NCBI RefSeq assembly: GCF_003228315.1
Contig: NZ_CP029693.1
Coordinates: 3,709,501-3,773,500 of the forward strand
DNA from: Pseudomonas putida
GTDB taxonomy: Bacteria > Pseudomonadota > Gammaproteobacteria > Pseudomonadales > Pseudomonadaceae
DNA length: 64,000 bases
Direction: 5' to 3'
Shown here: positions 56,328 through 63,019 of the stretch, one piece after another
How the letters are laid out: the number at the start of each line of letters is the position of its first letter
Numbering within the stretch: position 1 is the first letter of the stretch
Translations under genes and position numbers: made by a program
The notes under the pieces: generated by a model
The model's database searches: none
What the model was told of the DNA's origin: nothing
Seen by the model: only the letters and a program-made list of their open reading frames with translations

Positions 56328-56960
56328 ATGTCTACGCAATCTCGCAAAACACTCCTGCTAGCAACCAGTCATTCAGGTTCGGTGCTCGGCGTTGTCGACG
56401 CGACCAACAATCATGCCATTGACTACACGCCCTACGGTGATAGCCCAACGGGCGATGACTCACAAAGTCAGCTTCGATTTAATGGCGTATTTCGGGAGGC
56501 GATGACAGGCTGGTATTCGCTGGGCAATGGGTATCGAATGTACAGCCCGGTATTGATGCGGTTTTTAAGTCCGGATAGTTTGAGCCCATTTGGAAAAGGC
56601 GGCTTAAACACATATGCCTATTGCGGGGGAGACCCGATTAACAGGCAAGACCCTAATGGCCGAGCCTGGTTTAACTCATTAACTGAAGGCTTAAAACAAA
56701 ACCTTGCCATCACCAAAACAGAATTCCACCCGACCCAAAAACTTTCTAACACGACAATTAAGTCTTTACAGAAATCGCTCACTTCATTAGGTGGCGAGGA
56801 CAAAATCTCCAAACTCGCGAAAAAATCAAACGTTAAACCTTATGAATACCTGATTAACAATATGCCAGAGTTCCAAGAATTTACGACTCCAATACCACCA
56901 GCAAATAAATCATCAATACCCATTCTAGAAAAAACAATGAAAAAACTAACAAAAAGATAA
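56328..56960 (+). CDS. Orphan RHS-core protein, cassette 1 (ends at an in-frame stop)
   Basis: 210 residues. The first ~110 are the end of an RHS core (GVVDATNNHAIDYTPYG, GNGYRMYSPVLMRFLSPDSLSPFGKGGLNTYAYCGGDPINRQDPNG), the conserved shell/autocleavage boundary before an RHS toxin tip. The rest is lysine-rich, AT-rich and unlike the core: a variable tip. No long RHS shell precedes it, so it is an orphan core-tip cassette. After the TAA the same frame continues for 77 codons, so the tip may be truncated. Toxin activity not identifiable. Confidence 0.82.
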   Translation: MSTQSRKTLLLATSHSGSVLGVVDATNNHAIDYTPYGDSPTGDDSQSQLRFNGVFREAMTGWYSLGNGYRMYSPVLMRFLSPDSLSPFGKGGLNTYAYCGGDPINRQDPNGRAWFNSLTEGLKQNLAITKTEFHPTQKLSNTTIKSLQKSLTSLGGEDKISKLAKKSNVKPYEYLINNMPEFQEFTTPIPPANKSSIPILEKTMKKLTKR

Positions 56961-57194
56961 ATAACACAAATCGACATCGGAGCAGCATTAACTCTCTCCA
57001 ACCCGACAAAACAGCAATATTTCAGTGAATTTGTAAGCCAAACTCAAGACATAAATAGCCGAGTGGAAGACTATTTAAATTCGATACTCAAAAAAAAGCC
57101 ACCAAGTTACCCAGAAGCACTTTCCAAAAAAATCTATCCTTCACCACCATCATATAGAGATGCAATAAGAAACACGAAAATCCATACCGGATGA
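56961..57194 (+). pseudogene. In-frame continuation of RHS cassette 1 tip after a TAA
   Basis: Directly after the TAA the same frame stays open for 77 codons until a TGA at 57192-57194, with protein-like composition (for example QYFSEFVSQTQDINSRVEDYL and SYPEALSKKIYPSPPSYRDA). With it the protein would be about 288 residues, close to the 299 of cassette 2. In DNA this AT-rich such a run without stop is unlikely by chance. It looks like a nonsense mutation in the toxin tip. Confidence 0.65.
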
Positions 57195-57401
57195 TTTTTT
57201 TCAAAAGCCTAGCTTTGCGTATCTATGGATCTCTTGTCTCGCTTATCTAGCGTGAATACCGGAGAACTATATTGCTGAAGCGCTTATAAATTCAGCAGCT
57301 TTATACGATAAAAACAAACTTTCTGTCATTTCTCGCCAATAGTTTCCCCACTTCCTAATCCTCCCGCTCCCCCTCCAACCTGCTCATTCCAACGCTCCAA
57401 T
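57195..57401. other. Degenerate AT-rich spacer
   Basis: About 200 bases between the end of the cassette 1 tip and the duplicated transferase stub. I see no gene; an immunity gene for cassette 1, if it existed, is no longer recognisable here. Confidence 0.4.
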
Positions 57402-57472
57402 AATTTCAAGGTGAGCCAGCGGCCCCGATGATTGCGACGATGCCGAAGGTTTGAAGCCGCCGAGGGCCATGG
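57402..57472 (+). pseudogene. Duplicated 3' stub of the glutathione transferase gene
   Basis: ATTTCAAGGTGAGCCAGCGGCC... to GATGCCGAAGGTTTGA repeats the last ~50 bases of the transferase gene (56174-56225) with a one-base deletion and several changes, and the homology continues into the leader of the next RHS gene. It marks the joint of a duplication or cassette insertion. Confidence 0.85.
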
Positions 57473-57557
57473 ACTAGCAGTTCTGATAGTAGGCAATGGC
57501 TGAGAAAACTCCGATGCTAAGGCTCCAGATTCATAGACCTTGCTCGGAGCTCAGCCA
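57473..57557 (+). promoter_or_regulatory. Conserved leader of RHS cassette 2 with ribosome-site-masking hairpin
   Basis: Begins with the same ACTAGCAGTTCTGATAGTAG as cassette 1. CTCCGA-t-GC-t-AAGG (57509-57522) pairs with CCTTGC-TCGGAG (57538-57549). GGAG at 57546-57549 is the ribosome binding site eight bases before the ATG. Sequence differs from cassette 1 but the pairing is kept. Confidence 0.68.
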
Positions 57558-58457
57558 ATGCCTACGCGTTCAAGCAAAACCTTTCTGTTGGGGACCGATC
57601 AACAGAACTCGGTGCTGAACGTCCTTGATGCGAATCGCGCTCATCCCATCGCCTATACACCCTATGGCCATCGACCCCTCGGTGGTTTGCTCAGCCTGCT
57701 TGGGTTCAACGGGGAACTGATGGACCCACTGACCGGGCATTATCATTTGGGGAATGGGTATCGGCCGTTTAGTGCGGTTTTGATGCGGTTTATCTGTCCG
57801 GATAGTTTGAGTCCGTTTGGGGAGGGAGGAATCAACGCATATTCATATTGCACGGGTGATCCCATTAATCAAAACGATCCAACAGGACATATGACTTTAA
57901 AATTTCTTATGGCCCCTCCCGCCCCTCCACCGCGCCCCTCTAATCTCGGAATGAAAACAACAAGCAAAATTACCGCGCCGAAAGCTACACCGGCTACTCC
58001 AAGGAGAAAGCTATCCGACACGTACGACGCGTCACTATCAACCAAACGAAAAAACACTGACTCAACAAAATATGACTTAATTGGTTATCACGGTTCAACA
58101 AAAGAACACGCCAACAGTTTAAGCACAGGCTTGAAAGGCGAATTTATGGGGCAAAGAAATGGCGTTGACAGTGGCCGAGGATTCTATTTGACACCAGACT
58201 ACAAATCGGCCGCAGGATGGGCCAGCACTTCAAAACGAGCAGAAACCAGCACACCTCAAGTGTATGGCGTTTATATAAAAAACTTTAACACCCTTAAGCT
58301 CGGCCGAGACTACATTATAAATACCGAACTTAACCCCTCACTAAATGATCATATACAAATAATCATTAAAGAATCTGCATACACTTCAATTTCCATAAAA
58401 GCCGTCCAAAGCAAACAAAAGTCAATCCGCCTTAATTCATTTGAAGCCCCGTTTTAG
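57558..58457 (+). CDS. Orphan RHS-core protein, cassette 2, with ADP-ribosyltransferase-like tip
   Basis: 299 residues. Residues 1-112 are the RHS core end (NVLDANRAHPIAYTPYGHRPL, GNGYRPFSAVLMRFICPDSLSPFGEGGINAYSYCTGDPINQNDPTGH). A proline-rich linker follows, then a tip with LIGYHGSTKEHANSLSTGL and GRGFYLTPDYKSAAGWA, a pattern seen in ADP-ribosyltransferase-fold toxins (Y-H-G, then F-Y-L-T with A-x-x-W/Y-A). The tip DNA is much more AT-rich than the core. ATG at 57558 with GGAG eight bases before. No separate immunity gene is evident downstream; a convergent gene begins six bases after the stop. Confidence 0.8.
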   Translation: MPTRSSKTFLLGTDQQNSVLNVLDANRAHPIAYTPYGHRPLGGLLSLLGFNGELMDPLTGHYHLGNGYRPFSAVLMRFICPDSLSPFGEGGINAYSYCTGDPINQNDPTGHMTLKFLMAPPAPPPRPSNLGMKTTSKITAPKATPATPRRKLSDTYDASLSTKRKNTDSTKYDLIGYHGSTKEHANSLSTGLKGEFMGQRNGVDSGRGFYLTPDYKSAAGWASTSKRAETSTPQVYGVYIKNFNTLKLGRDYIINTELNPSLNDHIQIIIKESAYTSISIKAVQSKQKSIRLNSFEAPF

Positions 58458-58463
58458 ACTGCA

Positions 58464-58964
58464 TCAGCAATCCGGCTTATCCGCCGTAAATCTTCTCGCC
58501 GGATTCACCGCCGCGCCAAACTCACGCAACGCCTTCGCCCCAATCAACAGCGGATAGTTAAAACTGCTGCGATCCGTCAAATTCACCTCAACCGTACGCT
58601 TGACGTTGCCCAAGCACAACTCCAGGTCAACCACCGGCCGCTTGGTTGGCGCAGCGACTTCTTCGTCATCCTCCTCAGAACGCGTCTTGATCTTGCTGAT
58701 CCGCGCAATCTTGTGTTCGTAGACCTTGTTGCTCGCATCCTTGGTGGCCAGACGGAAACGCACCCAGTCTTCGCCATCGCGGGTGAAGGTTTCGATGTCC
58801 TTGGCGGAGAGCGAGGCGGTCAGGGCGCCGGTGTCCATCTTGGCCTTGAGCACTTCGCCGCCGATTTCCGGCAGGGCAATGTATTCGTAGCGGCCGTAGA
58901 GGGTGGGCTCGGCGGCCAGGACCGGCAGGGCAATGAGGGACAGCAGGGCGAGGAGGGATTTCAC
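58464..58964 (-). CDS. Retropepsin-like aspartic protease (RimK-associated ATP-dependent zinc protease family)
   Basis: 166 residues with a signal peptide (KSLLALLSLIALPVLAAE) and the aspartic protease motif MDTGALTASLSA at about residue 45. The C-terminus LIGAKALREFGAAVNPARRF is typical of the family once annotated as ATP-dependent zinc protease (DUF785). GTG start at 58964 with AAGGA ten bases upstream. Periplasmic; substrate unknown. Confidence 0.87.
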   Translation of the reverse strand: MKSLLALLSLIALPVLAAEPTLYGRYEYIALPEIGGEVLKAKMDTGALTASLSAKDIETFTRDGEDWVRFRLATKDASNKVYEHKIARISKIKTRSEEDDEEVAAPTKRPVVDLELCLGNVKRTVEVNLTDRSSFNYPLLIGAKALREFGAAVNPARRFTADKPDC

Positions 58965-59017
58965 TTGATCGTTGTCCTTGAGAGAGGGGCAGCGGGATTT
59001 TAGACCGTTGTTCAATA

Positions 59018-59128
59018 GATCGTTCCCACGCTCTGCGTGGGAATGCAGCCCGGGACGCTCTGCGTCCCATCCCAAGCCGAACGCAGAGCGTCCGTTGAGG
59101 CATTCCCACGCAGAGCGTGGGAACGATC
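59018..59128. repeat. Inverted repeat, GTTCCCACGCTCTGCGTGGGAA class
   Basis: Arms of 28 bases (59018-59045 and 59101-59128) are exact complements; nested copies GGACGCTCTGCGTCC and GAACGCAGAGCGTCC lie between. A fourth intergenic repeat class in this window. Confidence 0.9.
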
Positions 59129-59236
59129 GATACCAGAAGAATAACGGTCAGAAAGTGAAACATTCGTCACCCCCGATTTGGCCTGCCGCCCGAAGCCACT
59201 TATCATGGCGCGCCCAAACGTTTTCAAGAGTTGCCT

Positions 59237-60124
59237 ATGCGCCGCCTGCTCACCGGCAGTTTCGTCACCCTGCTGCTCCTGCTCAACACCCTGGTCCTGA
59301 TCGGCCCGTTGATGATCTTCGCCCTGCTCAAACTGGTCCTGCCCGGCCGCTTTCGCGATTACGCCTCATGGGCAGTGATGTGGATCGCCGAAACCTGGTC
59401 GGAAATCGACAAACTGATCTTCCGCCTGTGCATCCCCACCCAATGGGACATTCGCGGCGGTGACGAACTGCGGCGTGACACTTCTTATCTGGTGATCAGC
59501 AACCACCAATCCTGGGTCGATATCCCGGCGTTGATCCAGACGCTGAACCGACGCACGCCGTTCTTCAAATTCTTCCTCAAGAAAGAGCTGATCTGGGTGC
59601 CGTTCCTGGGCCTGGCGTGGTGGGCGCTGGATTACCCGTTCATGAAGCGTTACTCCAAGGCGTTTCTGGCCAAGCACCCGGAATTGGCGGGCAAGGACCT
59701 GGAAATCACCAAGCAGGCTTGCGAGCTGTTCAAGCGCCAGCCGGTGACCGTGGTCAATTATCTGGAAGGCACGCGCTTCACTGAAGCCAAGCGCGCTCAA
59801 CAACAGTCGCCGTTTACCCATCTGCTCAAGCCCAAGGCCGGCGGCGTGGCGTTTGTGCTGGCGGCGATGGGTGAACAGCTCGATGCCATCCTCGACGTGA
59901 CGGTGGTGTATCCGCAGCAGAAGATTCCGGGGTTCTGGGATTTGCTCAGCGGCAACGTGCCGAGAATCATCATCGACATCAAGACCCGCGAACTCGACCC
60001 GGCGCTGTGGCAGGGCGACTACGAAAACGATCCGGCATTTCGTGAAACGGTCCAGAACTGGGTCAACCAACTCTGGACCGAAAAGGACTCGCGCATCGAC
60101 GCGTTGCGCGCCGAGCGCCGTTGA
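59237..60124 (+). CDS. PlsC-like lysophospholipid acyltransferase
   Basis: 295 residues with an N-terminal membrane helix and the acyltransferase motif NHQSWVD (H-x4-D) plus EGTRFTEAKR (block III). It resembles YihG-type acyltransferases that use acyl-ACP or acyl-CoA to acylate lysophosphatidic acid. ATG at 59237 has CAAGAG six bases upstream; a TTG lies six bases earlier in frame. Confidence 0.9.
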   Translation: MRRLLTGSFVTLLLLLNTLVLIGPLMIFALLKLVLPGRFRDYASWAVMWIAETWSEIDKLIFRLCIPTQWDIRGGDELRRDTSYLVISNHQSWVDIPALIQTLNRRTPFFKFFLKKELIWVPFLGLAWWALDYPFMKRYSKAFLAKHPELAGKDLEITKQACELFKRQPVTVVNYLEGTRFTEAKRAQQQSPFTHLLKPKAGGVAFVLAAMGEQLDAILDVTVVYPQQKIPGFWDLLSGNVPRIIIDIKTRELDPALWQGDYENDPAFRETVQNWVNQLWTEKDSRIDALRAERR

Positions 60125-60691
60125 TCAACTGCCGGTGACTGCGCCCGCACCGGTGCCCCAGATCCCGCCCAGACTTTGCAGCAGCGAACCGGTCACACCC
60201 TGCTGACCGAGGTACTGCAGGATCACCGGGGCAAACAGGCCTACCATGCCGGTGTCCATGCCCAGGGTACTGAAGGCATTGTTCAGGTCATTGGTGTCCT
60301 TGATGTTACCCAGGGCATTGTTCAGTCCGGCTGCCTGGCCGGTGGAACCGAGCAACCCAGCAAGCGCGCCCAACTCCCCGCCGCCCGAGAGAATGTCGAG
60401 GCCCGGCACGCTCTTGGCCAGTTCCGAGTAGTCGGTCGAACTCAACTGATTCTTGGCCAACCCGAGCATCGCCCCGGCACCGCCGACGGCCTGTTGCGGG
60501 GTGATGTTCAACTCGGTCAGCGCGCCCAGCAAGTCGGCGGTCTCGGCGGTCGGCGCCGCCTCCGTGGCCGCGTTTTGGCCTTTCATACCGGAAATGGCAT
60601 TGGCCGCATCGCTCAGGCTGAACTGGGCAAACACCGGGCTGGCCGCCAGGGTCATGAGCGATGCCAGTGCAAAACCGCGTGAAATCTTCAT
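60125..60691 (-). CDS. DUF2780-family secreted protein
   Basis: 188 residues with a signal peptide (ISRGFALASLMTLAASPVFAQ) and a glycine/alanine-rich helical region typical of DUF2780 (VcgC/VcgE-like). Repeated LGxL patterns with PQQAVGGAGAMLGLAKNQLS. Function not known. GAGG precedes the ATG at 60691. Its stop abuts the acyltransferase stop directly (convergent). Confidence 0.85.
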   Translation of the reverse strand: MKISRGFALASLMTLAASPVFAQFSLSDAANAISGMKGQNAATEAAPTAETADLLGALTELNITPQQAVGGAGAMLGLAKNQLSSTDYSELAKSVPGLDILSGGGELGALAGLLGSTGQAAGLNNALGNIKDTNDLNNAFSTLGMDTGMVGLFAPVILQYLGQQGVTGSLLQSLGGIWGTGAGAVTGS

Positions 60692-60784
60692 CCAGACACC
60701 CTCAATGAAAAACCGCCCGAGAATGGGCGGCGAAAAACTGTGTGTTGGACTGGCGTGCCCAGGGATTGTTCCCAACCACCCATC

Positions 60785-60890
60785 CCCTGTAGGAGCGAGC
60801 CTGCTCGCGATGCACTCAAGGGCAACGCGTTGATTCAGGTAATACGCGTTTTCGTTGACGACCATCGCGAGCAGGCTCGCTCCTACAGGA
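60785..60890. repeat. REP pair (BIME)
   Basis: CCCTGTAGGAGCGAGCCTGC and opposed copy; the spacer TACGCGTTTTCGTTGACGAC resembles those at 1712-1807 and 21058-21160. Confidence 0.9.
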
Positions 60891-61000
60891 ATCGGGCTCT
60901 ACACAATATTTTCCGGTCGCTGCATCCAATCCCGCCCCACGCCCGTATATCAATCACGGACAGACATTCCTGGCCGATTCCCCACCCGAGGATCACCACC

Positions 61001-61591
61001 ATGAAACGCACTTCGATCAAAACCCCGTTGATTGCCAGCCTGCTGACCCTGGCCCTTGGCGGCTTCGCCCTGAGCACCGTGCAAGCGGCAACCATGAGCC
61101 ATGACAGCGTGACGGTGGGCGGTCAGGCCATGCTGCCGAGCAAGGACATCGTCGACAACGCCGTCAACTCCGCCGACCACACCACCCTGGTCGCCGCCGT
61201 TAAAGCCGCCGGACTGGTCGATACCCTCAAGGGCAAAGGTCCGTTCACCGTGTTCGCACCGGTCAACTCAGCCTTCGCAGCCCTCCCCGCCGGTACCGTC
61301 GATACCCTGCTCAAACCGGAAAACAAGGCCACCCTGACCAAGGTCCTCACCTACCACGTGGTCGCCGGCAAACTCGACATGGCCACCCTCGCCGAGAAGA
61401 TCAAGGCCGGTGGCGGCAAGACCGAACTGACCACCGTCGCTGGCGGCAAGCTGTGGGCGATGATGAACGGCCCGCACAACATCACCATCAAGGATGAAAA
61501 AGGCGATGTGGCCGACATCACCACCTATGACGTGTACCAGTCCAATGGCGTGATACAGGTCATCGACAAAGTGCTGATGCCAAAGAGCTGA
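61001..61591 (+). CDS. Secreted fasciclin (FAS1) domain protein
   Basis: 196 residues: signal peptide (PLIASLLTLALGGFALSTVQA) and one FAS1 domain with TLVAAVKAAGLVDTLKGKGPFTVFAPVNSAFAAL, the YHVVAGKLD segment and C-terminal SNGVIQVIDKVLMP. FAS1 proteins act in adhesion or small-molecule binding at the surface. It lies directly before an ECF sigma/anti-sigma pair, as in the mycobacterial SigK locus. Confidence 0.93.
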   Translation: MKRTSIKTPLIASLLTLALGGFALSTVQAATMSHDSVTVGGQAMLPSKDIVDNAVNSADHTTLVAAVKAAGLVDTLKGKGPFTVFAPVNSAFAALPAGTVDTLLKPENKATLTKVLTYHVVAGKLDMATLAEKIKAGGGKTELTTVAGGKLWAMMNGPHNITIKDEKGDVADITTYDVYQSNGVIQVIDKVLMPKS

Positions 61592-61597
61592 ACCGCG

Positions 61598-61632
61598 CCG
61601 CCGACCCCGCGCATCGGGGTCGGCGGGTTTTT
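61598..61632 (+). terminator. Terminator after the fasciclin gene
   Basis: Twelve-base stem CCGCCGACCCCG / CGGGGTCGGCGG followed by GTTTTT. It separates the fasciclin gene from the sigma gene, which starts 16 bases later. Confidence 0.92.
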
Positions 61633-61647
61633 CCGGAGTGCCTGACC

Positions 61648-62271
61648 GTGAATGGAACAACCGCAGGCCGTGAACTAACCTCAGCCCTCACACCACCCAC
61701 GGCGATTACCCGGAGAAGCGCTATCCCCATCACCGACGCCGATCAGCTCAGGCAACTCCTGGCCCAGTGTTCACTGGGAAACCGCCGCGCCTTCGAGACG
61801 CTTTACCGCAGCGTCGGCCCACGCCTGCATGGCGTGGCCCTGCGTTTCATGGGTCGCCCTGATCTGGCCGAAGAAGTGCTGCAGGAAAGCTTCGTGCGCA
61901 TCTGGCACAACGCCTCGCGTTATGAAGCGCACCTGTCTGCGCCCTTGACCTGGATGATCAACATCACCCGCAACCAGGCCATCGACCAGTTGCGCAAACA
62001 TCGCGACCGGCCACTGGGTGATCTGGAAGAACAGTCGCTCGTGGATGAAAGTCCCTCAGCGCACGACCAATTGAACAGCGCCCGCGAGGCCAGCGCCCTC
62101 AACCGTTGTCTCGACAGACTCGAAGGCATGCAACGCCAGTCAATCACCGTCGCCTATTTCCAGGGATTGTCATGCGCTGAACTGGCCGACCACCTGGCCG
62201 CGCCGTTGGGCTCGGTGAAGTCATGGATCCGCCGTGGCATGGAACGCCTGCGCAGGTGCCTTGAATCATGA
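61648..62271 (+). CDS. ECF sigma factor, SigK/RpoE-like
   Basis: 207 residues. Region 2 reads YRSVGPRLHGVALRFMGRPDLAEEVLQESFVRIW and region 4 FQGLSCAELADHLAAPLGSVKSWIRRGMERLRRCL. GTG start at 61648 with GGAG nine bases upstream. The stop overlaps the anti-sigma ATG. Probably controls its own operon and the fasciclin gene; no promoter motif assigned. Confidence 0.92.
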   Translation: MNGTTAGRELTSALTPPTAITRRSAIPITDADQLRQLLAQCSLGNRRAFETLYRSVGPRLHGVALRFMGRPDLAEEVLQESFVRIWHNASRYEAHLSAPLTWMINITRNQAIDQLRKHRDRPLGDLEEQSLVDESPSAHDQLNSAREASALNRCLDRLEGMQRQSITVAYFQGLSCAELADHLAAPLGSVKSWIRRGMERLRRCLES

Positions 62272-62942
62272 ACTATCAAACTCCAACCCTGCGCCGCGCC
62301 CTCGCCGCCGACTACGCCATCGGCCTGATGCCCCCTGCCGCCCGTCGGCGTTTCGAGCAGTTGCTGCTGGAAGATGCGGCGCTGCGTGTGGAGCTGGCGC
62401 AATGGCAAGAGAGTCTCGCGAGCCTGACCGATGCGCTACCGGAGCAGCCGGTGCCGGATCGGGTCTGGCAAGGCATCACGGCGCGCATCGAACCGCAGGA
62501 ACTGCACGTACCGCACAAGCGCCCATTCTGGAACTGGCTGCGAGTAACCGTGGCGGTTTGCTCACTGGTGATCGCCGTGACCCTCGGCGTGATTTACAAC
62601 CACGACGACGCCCGCTACAGCGCCACACTGGTCAGCGCCGACGCGCAGCCCGCTTTACGGGTTCAGGCTCATGAGAACTACCTGCAAGTCGAACCCCTGA
62701 CATTGGCAGCCATCGATCCGGGACGCAGCCTGGAACTGTGGGCGATTCCGGCGGATGGCAAACCGATTTCACTTGGGGTGATTCCGGCGGGAGGCAAAGG
62801 CAAGGTTGAGTTGAACGACGCGCAGAAAGCGTTAATTGGAAAACCGATTGCGCTGGCGGTCAGCCTTGAACCCAAGGGCGGCTCGCCAACCGGGCAACCG
62901 ACAGGGCCGGTTCTCTATCAAGGCGCGCTGGCGGCGCTGTGA
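62268..62942 (+). CDS. RskA-like anti-sigma factor
   Basis: 224 residues: N-terminal zinc-less anti-sigma domain (ADYAIGLMPPAARRRFEQLLLEDAALRVELAQW), one membrane helix at about 90-110 (WLRVTVAVCSLVIAVTLGVIY) and a periplasmic RskA domain (YLQVEPLTLAAIDPGRSLELWAIPADGKPISLG). It should hold the preceding sigma factor at the membrane until released by proteolysis. ATGA overlap with the sigma gene. Confidence 0.93.
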   Translation: MNYQTPTLRRALAADYAIGLMPPAARRRFEQLLLEDAALRVELAQWQESLASLTDALPEQPVPDRVWQGITARIEPQELHVPHKRPFWNWLRVTVAVCSLVIAVTLGVIYNHDDARYSATLVSADAQPALRVQAHENYLQVEPLTLAAIDPGRSLELWAIPADGKPISLGVIPAGGKGKVELNDAQKALIGKPIALAVSLEPKGGSPTGQPTGPVLYQGALAAL

Positions 62943-62948
62943 CCCTAT

Positions 62949-63019
62949 CAGTTCTGCTAGTAGTCAGCACCTCAGCGATTGCGCCACAGTGAAATCCTGA
63001 GCCGACATGGAACTGAGCC
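62949..63019 (+). promoter_or_regulatory. Leader of RHS cassette 3
   Basis: TCAGTTCTGCTAGTAGTCAG matches the leader start of the other two cassettes at 16 of 20 positions. The hairpin is weaker here: only CTCAG / CTGAG pairing is evident, and the ribosome site is GGAAC. Confidence 0.55.

Noticed and set aside
1712..60890. CRISPR-like arrays from repeated palindromes
   Set aside because: The repeats are isolated inverted pairs between genes, not regularly spaced direct repeats with unique spacers, and no cas genes are present.
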